Notes: generated by a model from the sequence alone, not told the origin. DNA of 62,327 nt from Rhodoferax sp. (GCF_028715765.1 NZ_JAQURE010000016.1:1-62327); one strand, 5' to 3'. Counted from the stretch's first letter, positions 16,105 through 25,099 are shown. Program-made: numbers and translations.

Positions 16105-16743
16105 ATGAAAAAACACGCACTCTCCCTGGCTCTGACTGGCCTGTTGCTCAGCAGCAGCCTCTGCTTTGCGGCCAATGACGAATCTTTGGTGCGCCCGCTG
16201 CAAGACCAGTGGGCACAAATCAAATACAAGCAAGATGCCAAGCAACAAGCCGACGCCTACCACGCCCTGGCAGACCTGGCCGCCAAGCTGGCCGAGAGCC
16301 ACCCCAACCTGGCTGAGCCGCTGATTTGGCACGGCATTGCCGTGTCAAGCGAGGCCGGTGCCAAAGGCGGCTTGGGCGCACTGTCGCTGGCCAAACAAGC
16401 CAAATTGCTGTTCGAGCAAGCCATTCAAATCGACGGCACCGCGCTCGACGGCTCGGCCTACACCAGCTTGGCCACGCTGTATGCCAAGGTGCCAGGTTGG
16501 CCGCTGGGCTTTGGCGACAAAGCCAAGGCTGACGAGTTGTTCAAAAAAGCCCTGGCGCTGAACCCCAATGGCATTGACAGCCATTTTTTGTACGCCGATG
16601 TGCTGGCCGACCAGGGCAAAACCGCCGAGGCCATCAGCCACCTGGAAGCGGCCCAAAAAGCCGCACCCCGCCCTGGGCGCGAGGTGGCTGATGCGGGTCG
16701 CAAGCTGGAAATCGAAGCGCTGCTCAAGAAACTCAAGCCCTGA
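16105..16743 (+). CDS. Secreted TPR-like protein
   Basis: The 212-residue protein begins with a clear Sec signal peptide (residues 1-23, cleavage after CFA) and continues as helical repeats of TPR type, with KADELFKKALALNPNGIDSH and GKTAEAISHLEAAQKAAP as the best matching units. It is probably periplasmic. It starts 30 bp after the SDR gene and is probably transcribed with it. How it relates to the enzymes of the cassette is unknown; similar proteins are often annotated only as hypothetical. Confidence 0.7.
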   Translation: MKKHALSLALTGLLLSSSLCFAANDESLVRPLQDQWAQIKYKQDAKQQADAYHALADLAAKLAESHPNLAEPLIWHGIAVSSEAGAKGGLGALSLAKQAKLLFEQAIQIDGTALDGSAYTSLATLYAKVPGWPLGFGDKAKADELFKKALALNPNGIDSHFLYADVLADQGKTAEAISHLEAAQKAAPRPGREVADAGRKLEIEALLKKLKP

Positions 16744-16753
16744 AAATTTATAA

Positions 16754-16800
16754 CAAATCAGGCTCTAGCGCTTATGGAATAATCGTGAGTAGCTCTTAAA
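16754..16800 (-). repeat. 48-bp dispersed repeat, copy A
   Basis: Read on the minus strand this matches the family described under findings (TTTNATAGCT at one end, AAGCGCTAGAG toward the other). It lies directly after the TPR-like gene, in the gap between it and the convergent RND gene. Confidence 0.55.
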
Positions 16801-16826
16801 ACCATATCAATTCACAACCTCAGCCA

Positions 16827-16851
16827 CTGGGTCAGAAAGCGCCTGACCCAG
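16827..16851. repeat. Inverted repeat CTGGGTCAG...CTGACCCAG
   Basis: A perfect 9-bp inverted repeat with a 7-nt spacer lies between two convergent genes, so it may act as a bidirectional terminator. Its arms equal the tips of the 132-bp elements at 22182-22583, so it may be an internally deleted copy. Confidence 0.55.
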
Positions 16852-16861
16852 CCTGCCCAAG

Positions 16862-19800
16862 CTATTTGCTTGTGGGTGTGACCCTGAACCATGCCGCATA
16901 CATGGCCGGCAGCGCCAGCAGCGTCAGCACCGTGGCCACGATCAGCCCGCCCATGATGGCCACCGCCATCGGCCCCCAAAAGACCGAGCGACTCAGCGGA
17001 ATCATGGCCAGCACGGCGGCAGCTGCAGTCAGCACAATCGGGCGCAGGCGGCGCGTGGCGGCTCCCACAATGGCCTCCCAGGCCAGCACCCCACGGGCAC
17101 GGTCTTGCTCAATTTGGTCAATCAAAATCACCGAATTGCGCTGAATCATGCCCATCAAGGCAATCACCCCCAGCAGCGCCACAAAGCCAAACGGCCGGTT
17201 CAGCAGCAGCAGCGCCCCAGCCACCCCGGCAATGCCCAGCGGCCCGGTCACAAACACCAGCACAGCGCGGCTAAAGCTGTGCAACTGCAGCATCAGCAGC
17301 GTGAAGGTGATGAACAGCATCACCGGCACCCCCGCCACAATGCTGGTTGACCCCTTGGCGCTCTCGGCCACCGCACCAGCCACCACGATGTGGTAAGCCC
17401 CCTCGCCGGCCCGCGCCCATTTGGCCTCCAGCGCTTTGAGCTCGGGCAGCAGCTGGTTCGTCACCGTGGCGCCTTGCATGCCCTCGGCAATGTCGCTTTG
17501 CACCGTGATGGCGTAGTCACGGCTCTCGCGCCACAGCACGCCCGGCTCCCAGGTGAACACCGGTTTGGCAATTTGGGTCAGCGGTATCGACTTGCCAGCG
17601 GCGGTGGGCAAGTAAGCGTTGGCAATGTCGGTGATGGCGTTGCGCTCTTGCAGCGGCTGGCGCAGCACGATGTCGATCAGCTTGTCGCCCTCGCGGAACT
17701 GCCCCACGGTGCTGCCGTTGAAGATGGTTTTGGCCGCCACCGCAATCGACTGGCTGGTCACGCCCAGCGCACGCGCTTTGGCTTGGTCTACCTCCAGACG
17801 CATCACTTTGATGGCTTCGTTCCAGTTGTCATTCACGCCGCGCGTGTTGGGGCTGGCGCGCAGCACGGCCTTGACCTCGTCGGCGCGCGCACGCAGCACC
17901 ATGGGGTCTGACCCAATCACCCGAAACTGCACCGGGTACGGCACTGGCGGCCCGTTGGCCAGCAGCTTGACGCGGCCACGCACCTCGGGGAACTCTTGCG
18001 CCAGCAGGGCGGGGAGCTGCTTGCGCAGGGCTTCGCGGGTGGGCAAGTCTTGGGGCAACACAATCAGTTGCGACACATTGGTTTGTTGAAACACCTGCTC
18101 CAGCGGCAAATAAAAGCGCGGCACACCCGATCCCACCCACTGCGTGACCGAGGTCACGCCCGGCTCGCGCATCAGCCGCGCCTCCACCCGCTTGGCCACG
18201 GCTTCGGTGGCGGCAAAAGAGGTACCTTCAGCAGACCACAAGTCCACCATGATTTCAGGGCGGCTGGAGTCCGGAAAAAACTGCTGCTGCACCCGCCCCA
18301 TGCCCAGCACGCCCAGCCCAAACAGCGCCACGGTGGCACCAATGGTGAGCCAGCGGTGGCGAATGCAGGCGTTCACAGCCTTTTGAAAAGCCAGATAAAA
18401 GCCACTGTCATACATCTCATGCGCCTGAGCTTGGGCGCCGGCGGCCACATGCGGCGGCGCTTTCAGCAGCCGGGTGCCCAAATACGGCACAAAGTACACC
18501 GACACCAGCCACGACAGCACCAGCGCGATCACCGTCACCGCAAAAATGGCAAAGGTGTATTCACCGGTGGCGCTTTTGGCCATGCCAATGGGCAAAAAGC
18601 CGGTGGCGGTGATCAGCGTGCCGGTCAGCATCGGCATGGCGGTGATCTCGTAGGCAAAGGTGGCGGCGCGCACCTTGTCAAAGCCCTCTTCCATTTTGCG
18701 CACCATCATCTCGACGGCAATGATGGCATCGTCCACCAGCAGCCCCAGCGCGATGATGAGCGAGCCCAATGAGATTTTGTGCAACCCAATGTCCCAGTAA
18801 TGCATGGCCAAAAAGGTCATGGCCAGCACCAGCGGAATGGTGATGCCCACCACCAGCCCAGGGCGCACATCCAGCGTCCAGCGCCGCCACAGCGGCTGCT
18901 GACCGGGGCGTTTGTGCAGCCCCAAGCTGATGAAACTCACCGCCAGCACAATCACCACGGCCTCAATCAGCACCCGCACAAACTCATTGACCGAGGTCGC
19001 CACCGAGGTCGGCTGGTCTTGGATTTGCCCCAGCGTCACGCCCACCGGCAAGCTGGCCTGAATCTGCCCGGTGGCAGTGCGCAACGCCTTGCCCAGGGCA
19101 ATGATGTCGCCACCTTTGGTCATGGACACGCCCAGCGCCACCACCTCTTGCCCCTGAAAACGCACCTTGACACTGGGCGGGTCGGTGTAGCCGCGTTGGA
19201 TGTTGGCAATGTCGCCCAGCCGCAGTTGCGTGCCAGCGGCACGAATGGGCATGGCGCGCAGCTCTTCAATGGCTTTGAACTGCCCGGCCACCCGCACTTG
19301 CACCACATCCAGCGGGGTGTGCATGGCACCGGCTGACTCCACCGCGTTTTGCTGCGCCAACTGTGCCAGCACGGTATTCATGTCCAGCCCCAGCTGGGCC
19401 AGGCGCTGTTGCGAAATTTCGATGAACAGCTTTTCGTCTTGCACCCCAAACAACTCAACCTTGGCCACATTGGGCACGCGCAGCAGCTGCTGGCGCACCT
19501 CATCGGCAAAGGTTTTGACCTCGGCGTAACTGAAGCCGGGCGCTTGCAGGGCATAGATCACACCATAAACGTCGCCAAAGTCGTCATTGAAAAACGGCCC
19601 CAGCACCCCTTGCGGCAAGGTGGCACGCATGTCGCCCACTTTTTTTCGCACCTGGTACCACACGTTCGAGACCTCAGCACCACGCGCGTAGTCTTTGATT
19701 TGAAAGGTGATTTGCGACTCGCCAGGCTTGGAGTAGCTGCGAATCTGGTCTGCATAGGGCACCTCTTGCAGCACTTTTTCAAGCTTGTCGGTCACTTGCT

Positions 19801-20014
19801 CGGCCATTTGCTGCGCTGTAGCACCGGGCCAATAGGCACGCACCACCATGGCGCGAAAAGTAAACGGTGGGTCTTCGTCCTGGCCCAGCTGAAAATAAGC
19901 CGTGGCGCCCAGCACCATCAGCACAATCATCAAAAACCGGGTCAACGGCGCATGTTCAATGGCCCAGCGTGAGAGGTTAAAACCCCGCTCAGGGTGCAAG
20001 TGGTGTTCACTCAT
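16862..20014 (-). CDS. RND efflux transporter, inner-membrane permease
   Basis: The 1050-residue protein is a full-length AcrB/HAE1-type RND pump. It has a first membrane helix at about 25-45, two large periplasmic domains, and membrane blocks near 340-500 and 860-1040. LGLLVDDAIIAVEMMVRKME carries the DD pair of the proton relay in the fourth helix. It is 7 bp downstream of its periplasmic adaptor gene, forming a two-gene operon without an outer-membrane factor or a regulator in view. Substrates may be drugs, dyes or solvents; the sequence does not tell. Confidence 0.95.
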   Translation of the reverse strand: MSEHHLHPERGFNLSRWAIEHAPLTRFLMIVLMVLGATAYFQLGQDEDPPFTFRAMVVRAYWPGATAQQMAEQVTDKLEKVLQEVPYADQIRSYSKPGESQITFQIKDYARGAEVSNVWYQVRKKVGDMRATLPQGVLGPFFNDDFGDVYGVIYALQAPGFSYAEVKTFADEVRQQLLRVPNVAKVELFGVQDEKLFIEISQQRLAQLGLDMNTVLAQLAQQNAVESAGAMHTPLDVVQVRVAGQFKAIEELRAMPIRAAGTQLRLGDIANIQRGYTDPPSVKVRFQGQEVVALGVSMTKGGDIIALGKALRTATGQIQASLPVGVTLGQIQDQPTSVATSVNEFVRVLIEAVVIVLAVSFISLGLHKRPGQQPLWRRWTLDVRPGLVVGITIPLVLAMTFLAMHYWDIGLHKISLGSLIIALGLLVDDAIIAVEMMVRKMEEGFDKVRAATFAYEITAMPMLTGTLITATGFLPIGMAKSATGEYTFAIFAVTVIALVLSWLVSVYFVPYLGTRLLKAPPHVAAGAQAQAHEMYDSGFYLAFQKAVNACIRHRWLTIGATVALFGLGVLGMGRVQQQFFPDSSRPEIMVDLWSAEGTSFAATEAVAKRVEARLMREPGVTSVTQWVGSGVPRFYLPLEQVFQQTNVSQLIVLPQDLPTREALRKQLPALLAQEFPEVRGRVKLLANGPPVPYPVQFRVIGSDPMVLRARADEVKAVLRASPNTRGVNDNWNEAIKVMRLEVDQAKARALGVTSQSIAVAAKTIFNGSTVGQFREGDKLIDIVLRQPLQERNAITDIANAYLPTAAGKSIPLTQIAKPVFTWEPGVLWRESRDYAITVQSDIAEGMQGATVTNQLLPELKALEAKWARAGEGAYHIVVAGAVAESAKGSTSIVAGVPVMLFITFTLLMLQLHSFSRAVLVFVTGPLGIAGVAGALLLLNRPFGFVALLGVIALMGMIQRNSVILIDQIEQDRARGVLAWEAIVGAATRRLRPIVLTAAAAVLAMIPLSRSVFWGPMAVAIMGGLIVATVLTLLALPAMYAAWFRVTPTSK

Positions 20015-20021
20015 GTTGGGC

Positions 20022-21215
20022 TCACTTGGCTGCCGCTGAGGCCGCTGCCGCAGGGGTTTGAGGTGCCTCAGGAGCTACACTTTCAGTAGCTGTCTGTGCA
20101 ATACTGGTAAGCGCTACAGGCTTATTTTCCTTGTAAATACTGACCTTTTGACCGGCCGCCAGCACATGCACGCCAGCCACCACCACTTGCATGCCAGGCT
20201 GCAAGCCGCTCGCCACCACCACGTCGTTGCCGTCGGCTGTGGCAATCTGCACCGGCTGTGCCTTGACCGTCATGCTGGCTGCATCCAACACCCACACCGC
20301 GCTGTTTTGGCCTTGCTGAAACAGCGCGCTGGTGGGCAATTTGATCACCGGCACACCACTGTGCTGCACGCTGGCAGGCCGGACCGTGACTGTGCTGCCC
20401 AGTGGCAAATCGTCTTGCGCGCCCATGGCCACCTTCACGCCAAAGGTGCGGGTCACGGGGTCGGCACTGGCGGCCACCTCACGCACCCGGCCTTTGACGC
20501 TGCGCCCGCTTGACCACGATTTGACCAACACCTCAGACCCCACCAAGATCTGCGCCACCTTGTCTTCGGGCACCGCAAACACCACGTCGCGCGCGCCGTC
20601 TTGGGCCACTTGCAGCACCGGGGTGCCCGCTGCCAACACTTGGCCGGGCTCGGCCAACACCGCAGTCACCACGCCGGCCACATCGGCCTGCAGCCGGGCA
20701 TACACCGCTTGGTTGCCCTGGGCGCTGGCCTGGGCAAGCGCCAGGTCCAGCTGTGCCTGAGCGGCTTTGAGCACCGCGTCGCGCCGCTCCAGCTCGGCAC
20801 CGCTGATGAAGTTTTGCGCCTTCAACTCGGCGTAACGTTTGGCATCAGACGCGGCCAAGTCCCGGTTGGTGCGCGCCGCCTGCACCTGGGCTTGCGCCGC
20901 ATCCAGCCCCAGCCGCAGGTCTTGCGGGTCGATTTGCGCCAGCAATTGGCCCGCTGTCACATGCTGACCCAGTGCCACCGGGCGCTGGGTCAGCTTGCCA
21001 CCGACCCGAAAACTCAGCCGCGACTCCACCCGTGGCTTGACCTCGGCGGCATATTCCAGCGTGCTGGTGCTGTCCTGCGTGCCCACCGTGAGCAGCTTCA
21101 CCGCCCGCACCGGCTCCACCGTCACCGCCGGTTTGCTGCAGGCAGCCAGCAATGCACCAGCCGCTATAGTTGCCGCCAAGCGCTGCAACCCCATCCACGC
21201 ATGCCTTGAATTCAT
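20022..21215 (-). CDS. RND efflux periplasmic adaptor (lipoprotein)
   Basis: The 397-residue membrane-fusion protein bridges the RND pump to an outer-membrane channel. A lipobox LLAAC places the lipidated cysteine at residue 26. The lipoyl/hairpin region follows (VTAGQLLAQIDPQDLRLGLD, with coiled-coil heptads to about 165), then the beta-barrel and membrane-proximal domains. AAAGAGG precedes the ATG. The C-terminal ~45 residues (from IYKENKPVALTS on) are unusual and partly encoded by a 48-bp dispersed repeat (20081-20130), ending in an Ala-rich tail. Confidence 0.93.
   Translation of the reverse strand: MNSRHAWMGLQRLAATIAAGALLAACSKPAVTVEPVRAVKLLTVGTQDSTSTLEYAAEVKPRVESRLSFRVGGKLTQRPVALGQHVTAGQLLAQIDPQDLRLGLDAAQAQVQAARTNRDLAASDAKRYAELKAQNFISGAELERRDAVLKAAQAQLDLALAQASAQGNQAVYARLQADVAGVVTAVLAEPGQVLAAGTPVLQVAQDGARDVVFAVPEDKVAQILVGSEVLVKSWSSGRSVKGRVREVAASADPVTRTFGVKVAMGAQDDLPLGSTVTVRPASVQHSGVPVIKLPTSALFQQGQNSAVWVLDAASMTVKAQPVQIATADGNDVVVASGLQPGMQVVVAGVHVLAAGQKVSIYKENKPVALTSIAQTATESVAPEAPQTPAAAASAAAK
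20081..20130 (+). repeat. 48-bp dispersed repeat, copy E, inside adaptor gene
   Basis: Contains TTTCAGTAGCTG at the left and GTAAGCGCTACAGGC at the right, matching the family. It lies within the 3' end of the adaptor gene and is translated on the opposite strand without breaking the frame. Confidence 0.6.
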
Positions 21216-21255
21216 GAAGTGACCTCTTTCAAATACCCATCAAATTAATGACCCA

Positions 21256-22119
21256 TTGGTTAGTAATTCTATTCAATTGAAAAATCCTGTCACGCACTAC
21301 GAGAATTTTCCGGTGGCCTCGGTGCTGTGCCCGGCGCACCTGCGCCCCGCCATCGCCGCCATTTACCACTTTGCCCGCACCGCTGACGACCTGGCTGACG
21401 AAGGCACGGCCACGCCCGCTGAGCGCTTGGCGGCACTGGCGCAGTTCCGCCAAGACCTGCACGCCGCCGCCCACCAGCAGCCGCACAGCGGCAGGTGGCC
21501 GCAGGTGTTTGAGCCACTGGCGGCGGTGATCGCACAGCATGCCTTGCCAGTGCCGCTGCTGGCTGATTTGCTCGATGCCTTTGAGCAAGACATTCGCCAC
21601 ACGGCCAGCCAGCACCGCTACGCGGTGGATGACGAACTGCTGGACTACTGCACCCGCTCGGCCAACCCGGTGGGGCGTTTGCTGCTGCACCTGTATGGTG
21701 TGACCGATGAGGTGTCGCTGGCGCAAAGCGACCTGGTCTGCACCGCGCTGCAGTTGATCAACTTCTGGCAAGACGTGGGGGTGGATGTGGCGCGCGGGCG
21801 CTGGTACCCAAGCCAGCAGGCCATGGCGCAGTTTGGCGTGACAGAGGCTGATTTACAACCCAACAGGCATTCTGAAAACGCTAGGTTTTTAATAGCTTCT
21901 TATGCAAGCAGTGCAAGGTCTAGGATGCTAAAAGGCTCAAAACTTGCATGCCGAATCCCTGGCCGCGCCGGCTGGGAGCTGCGGCTGGTGGTGCAAGGCG
22001 GCCTGCGCATTTTGGACAAAATCGAAGCGCTTGACTTCGCCACCTGGCGCACCCGCCCCAAACTGAATGCCTGGGACATGCCGGTGATGCTGTGGCGCGC
22101 GCTGTGGATGCGTGCGTGA
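21256..22119 (+). CDS. hpnC: Squalene/phytoene synthase family, HpnC-like
   Basis: HpnC-type enzymes act in squalene synthesis from farnesyl diphosphate for hopanoids. The 287-residue protein shows THYENFPVASVLCP at the start, the first Asp-rich motif in FARTADDLADEG (about 50-61) and the second in NFWQDVGVDVARGRWYP (about 169-185). The start is a TTG at 21256; the nearby ATG at 21248 is out of frame and ends quickly. Residues about 210-227 are encoded by AT-rich DNA matching a dispersed repeat. No hpnD, hpnE or shc follows, so the gene is an orphan here. It is divergent from the RND operon by 40 bp. Confidence 0.8.
   Translation: MVSNSIQLKNPVTHYENFPVASVLCPAHLRPAIAAIYHFARTADDLADEGTATPAERLAALAQFRQDLHAAAHQQPHSGRWPQVFEPLAAVIAQHALPVPLLADLLDAFEQDIRHTASQHRYAVDDELLDYCTRSANPVGRLLLHLYGVTDEVSLAQSDLVCTALQLINFWQDVGVDVARGRWYPSQQAMAQFGVTEADLQPNRHSENARFLIASYASSARSRMLKGSKLACRIPGRAGWELRLVVQGGLRILDKIEALDFATWRTRPKLNAWDMPVMLWRALWMRA
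21886..21935 (+). repeat. 48-bp dispersed repeat, copy F, inside hpnC
   Basis: TTTTTAATAGCTTCTTATGC and the following GCAAGGTCTAGG resemble the family. The stretch is clearly richer in A/T than the rest of the gene and stays in frame, encoding about FLIASYASSARSRMLKG. Confidence 0.45.
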
Positions 22120-22181
22120 GCGGCCTTTGGCTGGCGACTTTAAGCGCTGTCGGTGTGCTGTTGCACTGGTGTTGCGAGCAC

Positions 22182-22313
22182 GGCGCGGCGGCTGGGTCAG
22201 GTGCATGCGGTTTTGGGGGTGAATCACGCGCGGGGCTGAGGTCTGAGTACGCCAGCACCACTTTCGCGCGCCTTCATCCCCAAAGCCCGGTCACCTGACC
22301 CAGCCACCACGCC
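22182..22313. mobile_element. 132-bp MITE-like element, copy 1
   Basis: The element has imperfect terminal inverted repeats of about 35-40 bp, both reading inward as GGC...CTGGGTCAGG and continuing with a GG.TTTGGGG.TGAA block. A second copy lies inverted at 22451-22583. It encodes no protein, so it would need a transposase elsewhere. It begins 62 bp after hpnC. Confidence 0.65.
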
Positions 22314-22375
22314 TTATCTGTGTGGCTGCTGATCGGGGTCGAAATGAAAAAAATGCGGTCACAAAATCCAAAATA

Positions 22376-22431
22376 TTCATAGCTACTCGTGCTTGATATA
22401 CATGGGCTACAGGCTGTTTTCTTATAAATCT
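22376..22431 (+). repeat. 48-bp dispersed repeat, copy D
   Basis: TTCATAGCTACTCGTGCTTG and ATGGGCTACAGGCTG match the family. This copy lies between the two 132-bp elements, so the 0.7-kb gap 22120-22842 is largely made of repeats. I see no gene in that gap. Confidence 0.55.
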
Positions 22432-22450
22432 CCGAGTCCAAGCAACGTCA

Positions 22451-22583
22451 GGCAGGGTGATTGGGTCAGGGGACCGGGCTTTGGGGTGAAATGCGCGCGA
22501 AGAAGGTACTGGGTGTACTGAGCTATCAGCCCCGCGCGTGCTTTCACCCCAAAACCGCACGCCCCTGACCCAGTCGCCCTGCC
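22451..22583. mobile_element. 133-bp MITE-like element, copy 2 (inverted)
   Basis: This is the reverse-complement partner of 22182-22313 with scattered differences. Its ends are GGCAGGG..TGGGTCAGGGG and the complement at the right, the best-preserved terminal repeats of the pair. The two copies and the 137 bp between them could form a large cruciform or RNA hairpin. Confidence 0.65.
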
Positions 22584-22842
22584 GGTTTAAACCCTCAGAG
22601 CCGGGTGCAACCACCAACCCAGTGTTTCACATTCAAAGTTGTGGGCAACTTTGAAAACCAGACCAAAACCTCTGAATCGCACCCACCACAGGGCAAACAG
22701 ACTCAGCATTTGGGTTGTCGTAAAGACCATGAAGTTGGTAGAAACCTGCCCCTGCAGCTTGCTGGCCTGACCGTAGAATCAACTTTTAATTTTTTATTAA
22801 CCCGCCAAAACACCGCTTTGGCTTTTTTGAGAAAGTTGCTCC

Positions 22843-23610
22843 ATGAAAAAACTCTTGTTAGCTGCTGCCATTGGTGCCCTGTGCGCCAGCGCCTTCGCCC
22901 AAGGCAAAGACCTCAAAGTGGCCATTGACCCTACCTACGAACCCTTCACCTTCAAAACCGCTGACGGCAAACCCACCGGCTTTGATGTGGACATTGCCAG
23001 CGCCCTGTGCGAGCAAATCAAACGCAACTGCGTGTTTGTCGAGCAAGCCTGGGACGGCATGATCCCGGGCTTGATGGCCAAAAAATACGACGTCATCATC
23101 AGCTCGATGTCGATCACCGAAGAACGTTTGAAACAGGTCGATTTTTCTGACAAGTACTACAACACCCCCAGCAAAGTGGTGCTGAAGAAAGATGTGAAAT
23201 ACACCGGCCCAGCTTCGATCAAAGGCAAAAAAATTGGTGTTTTGAAAGCCTCTACCCAAGAAAAATACGCTTTGGGCGAACTCAAGACCAAGGGCGTGGA
23301 AGTGGTGTCTTATGACGCGCAAGACCAGGTCTACCTCGACATCAAGGCTGGTCGTCTGGACGGCACCGTGGCCGATATTTTGGAAGTGGGCGGCGGCTTT
23401 TTGGGTAAACCCGGTGGCGAAGCCTACGAAGTCAAAGGTGAAGATCTCTTTATGCCCAAGTATTTCGGTACTGGTATAGGCGTGGCACTGCGCAAAGGCC
23501 AAGGCGACCTGAAGAAAGAAATCAGCGCAGCCATCAAGGCGATTCGTGGCAACGGCAAATACAAAGCCATCAACGACAAATATTTCAAATTTGACGTGTA
23601 CGGCAAGTAA
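22843..23610 (+). CDS. Polar amino acid ABC transporter, periplasmic binding protein
   Basis: The 255-residue protein is a HisJ/ArgT-type solute-binding protein for basic or related amino acids. The signal peptide is residues 1-19 (cleavage after AFA). The family signatures are AIDPTYEPFTFKTADGKPTG and GFDVDIASALCEQIK near the N-terminus and SMSITEERLKQVDFSDKYY in the middle. It begins an operon with two permeases, a zinc deacylase and the ATPase. The binding pocket suggests Lys/Arg/Orn/His-like ligands, but derivatives such as N-acyl amino acids are possible given the deacylase. Confidence 0.93.
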   Translation: MKKLLLAAAIGALCASAFAQGKDLKVAIDPTYEPFTFKTADGKPTGFDVDIASALCEQIKRNCVFVEQAWDGMIPGLMAKKYDVIISSMSITEERLKQVDFSDKYYNTPSKVVLKKDVKYTGPASIKGKKIGVLKASTQEKYALGELKTKGVEVVSYDAQDQVYLDIKAGRLDGTVADILEVGGGFLGKPGGEAYEVKGEDLFMPKYFGTGIGVALRKGQGDLKKEISAAIKAIRGNGKYKAINDKYFKFDVYGK

Positions 23611-23664
23611 TCTGCATGACATAGAGCCCGCTTCAGCCTTGGCTTGAAGCGGGCGCCAGCTCAC

Positions 23665-24363
23665 ATGACACCCCACATTCAGTCTTATCTGCTGGTCATT
23701 TTGCACGGCTCCCTGCTCACCGTGGGGGTGTCGTTGGGCGCGTTGGTGGTGTCCATTGTGCTGGGGCTGCTGGGTGCGGCGGCCAAGCTCTCCGGCCGCC
23801 CGGTGCTGGTGGCACTGGGCACGTTTTACAGCACCATCATTCGCGGCATCCCTGATTTGGTGCTAATGCTGCTGGTGTTTTATGGCGGCACCATTGGCAT
23901 CAACACGCTGCTGGAAAAATTGGGGTCTGAGGCCACCATTGACATCGAGCCGTTTGCCGCTGGCGTGATCACCATCGGCTTTATCTACGGCGCCTACATG
24001 ACCGAAACATTTCGGGGTGCAATTTTGAGCATTCCCAAGGGCCAAATGGAAGCCGCTTGGGCTTTTGGCATGAGCCGCTGGCAAACTTTTCTGCGCATCA
24101 CACTGCCACAAATGGTGCGCTACGCCCTGCCCGGCTTCACCAACAACTGGCTGGTGCTGATCAAAGCCACCGCCTTGGTCAGCCTGATTGGCCTGCAAGA
24201 AATGACCTACCTGGCCAAGCAAGCCAGTGCTGCCACACGCGAGCCGTTTGTGTTTTTCTTGTTCACCGGCGCGCTGTTTTTGATTTACTCGTCGGTCAGC
24301 CTGTATGCCTTGCAAAAGGTCAACGCGCGCTACAGCCTGGGCACCAAACGAGGGCAGTTGTGA
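23665..24363 (+). CDS. Polar amino acid ABC transporter permease (HisQ-like)
   Basis: The 232-residue inner-membrane permease has five or so membrane helices. The EAA loop that docks the ATPase is around QMEAAWAFGMSRWQTFLRIT. The ATG at 23665 is preferred over an in-frame TTG at 23644, which adds seven hydrophilic residues. It follows the binding-protein gene by 54 bp, and its stop overlaps the ATG of the second permease (TGATG). The two would form a heterodimeric channel, as HisQ and HisM do. Confidence 0.92.
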   Translation: MTPHIQSYLLVILHGSLLTVGVSLGALVVSIVLGLLGAAAKLSGRPVLVALGTFYSTIIRGIPDLVLMLLVFYGGTIGINTLLEKLGSEATIDIEPFAAGVITIGFIYGAYMTETFRGAILSIPKGQMEAAWAFGMSRWQTFLRITLPQMVRYALPGFTNNWLVLIKATALVSLIGLQEMTYLAKQASAATREPFVFFLFTGALFLIYSSVSLYALQKVNARYSLGTKRGQL

Positions 24364-25076
24364 TGGAGTGGGCCGTTATTTTTGAGCCCGACAACCTGGC
24401 GCTGTTTGGCAACGGCATTGTCATTACCCTCTGGTTGTTGTTCTCCTCTTTGGCCGTGGGAGGGGTGCTGGCGCTGGTGTTTGCCCTGCTGCTGACTGGG
24501 CCCTGGGCGCTGGCACGCTACTTGGTGGGGGCTTACACCTTTGTCATGCGCGGCACGCCCCTGTTGATACAGGTGTATTTGATCTACTACGGGCTCGGGC
24601 AGTTGGAGTGGATTCAGGCGCGCTGGGACGCCGTCTGGCCCTGGACGTATTTCAAAGAACCGTTCTTTTGCGCCCTGCTGGCCTTCAGCCTGAACACCGC
24701 CGCCTACACCGCTGAGATGCTGGCTGGTGCCATCCGTGAAACCACTGCGGGCGAGATCGAAGCCGCCCACGCCTACGGCATGAGCCGTGCCCAAACCATG
24801 TGGCGGGTGGTGCTGCCCAGCGCCATGCGCCGCACCTTGCCAGCCTACAGCAACGAGGTGGTGATGATGCTGCACGCCACCAGCCTGGCCAGCGCGGTGC
24901 CCAACATGCTCGACATCACCTCGGCCGCCAGCCGCATTTACGCCACCTATTACCTGCCGTTTGAGGCCTATTTGGCAGCAGCCGCTATTTACCTGGTGGC
25001 CTCTTTTTGTTTGATTGGCTTGTTTCGCGTGGCCGAAGGCCGCCTGCTGGCCTACCTGGCGCCCAGGCGCGACTGA
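24363..25076 (+). CDS. Polar amino acid ABC transporter permease (HisM-like)
   Basis: The 237-residue partner permease has membrane segments near residues 15-45, 50-75, 105-125, 155-175 and 200-225. Its EAA motif is EIEAAHAYGMSRAQTMWRVV, and RGTPLLIQVYLIYYG is a strong signature of the polar amino acid permease family. The start overlaps the stop of the HisQ-like gene, so expression is coupled. The deacylase gene begins 23 bp downstream. Confidence 0.93.
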   Translation: MEWAVIFEPDNLALFGNGIVITLWLLFSSLAVGGVLALVFALLLTGPWALARYLVGAYTFVMRGTPLLIQVYLIYYGLGQLEWIQARWDAVWPWTYFKEPFFCALLAFSLNTAAYTAEMLAGAIRETTAGEIEAAHAYGMSRAQTMWRVVLPSAMRRTLPAYSNEVVMMLHATSLASAVPNMLDITSAASRIYATYYLPFEAYLAAAAIYLVASFCLIGLFRVAEGRLLAYLAPRRD

Positions 25077-25099
25077 ATTTTTTTTCAAGGGCTGACACC

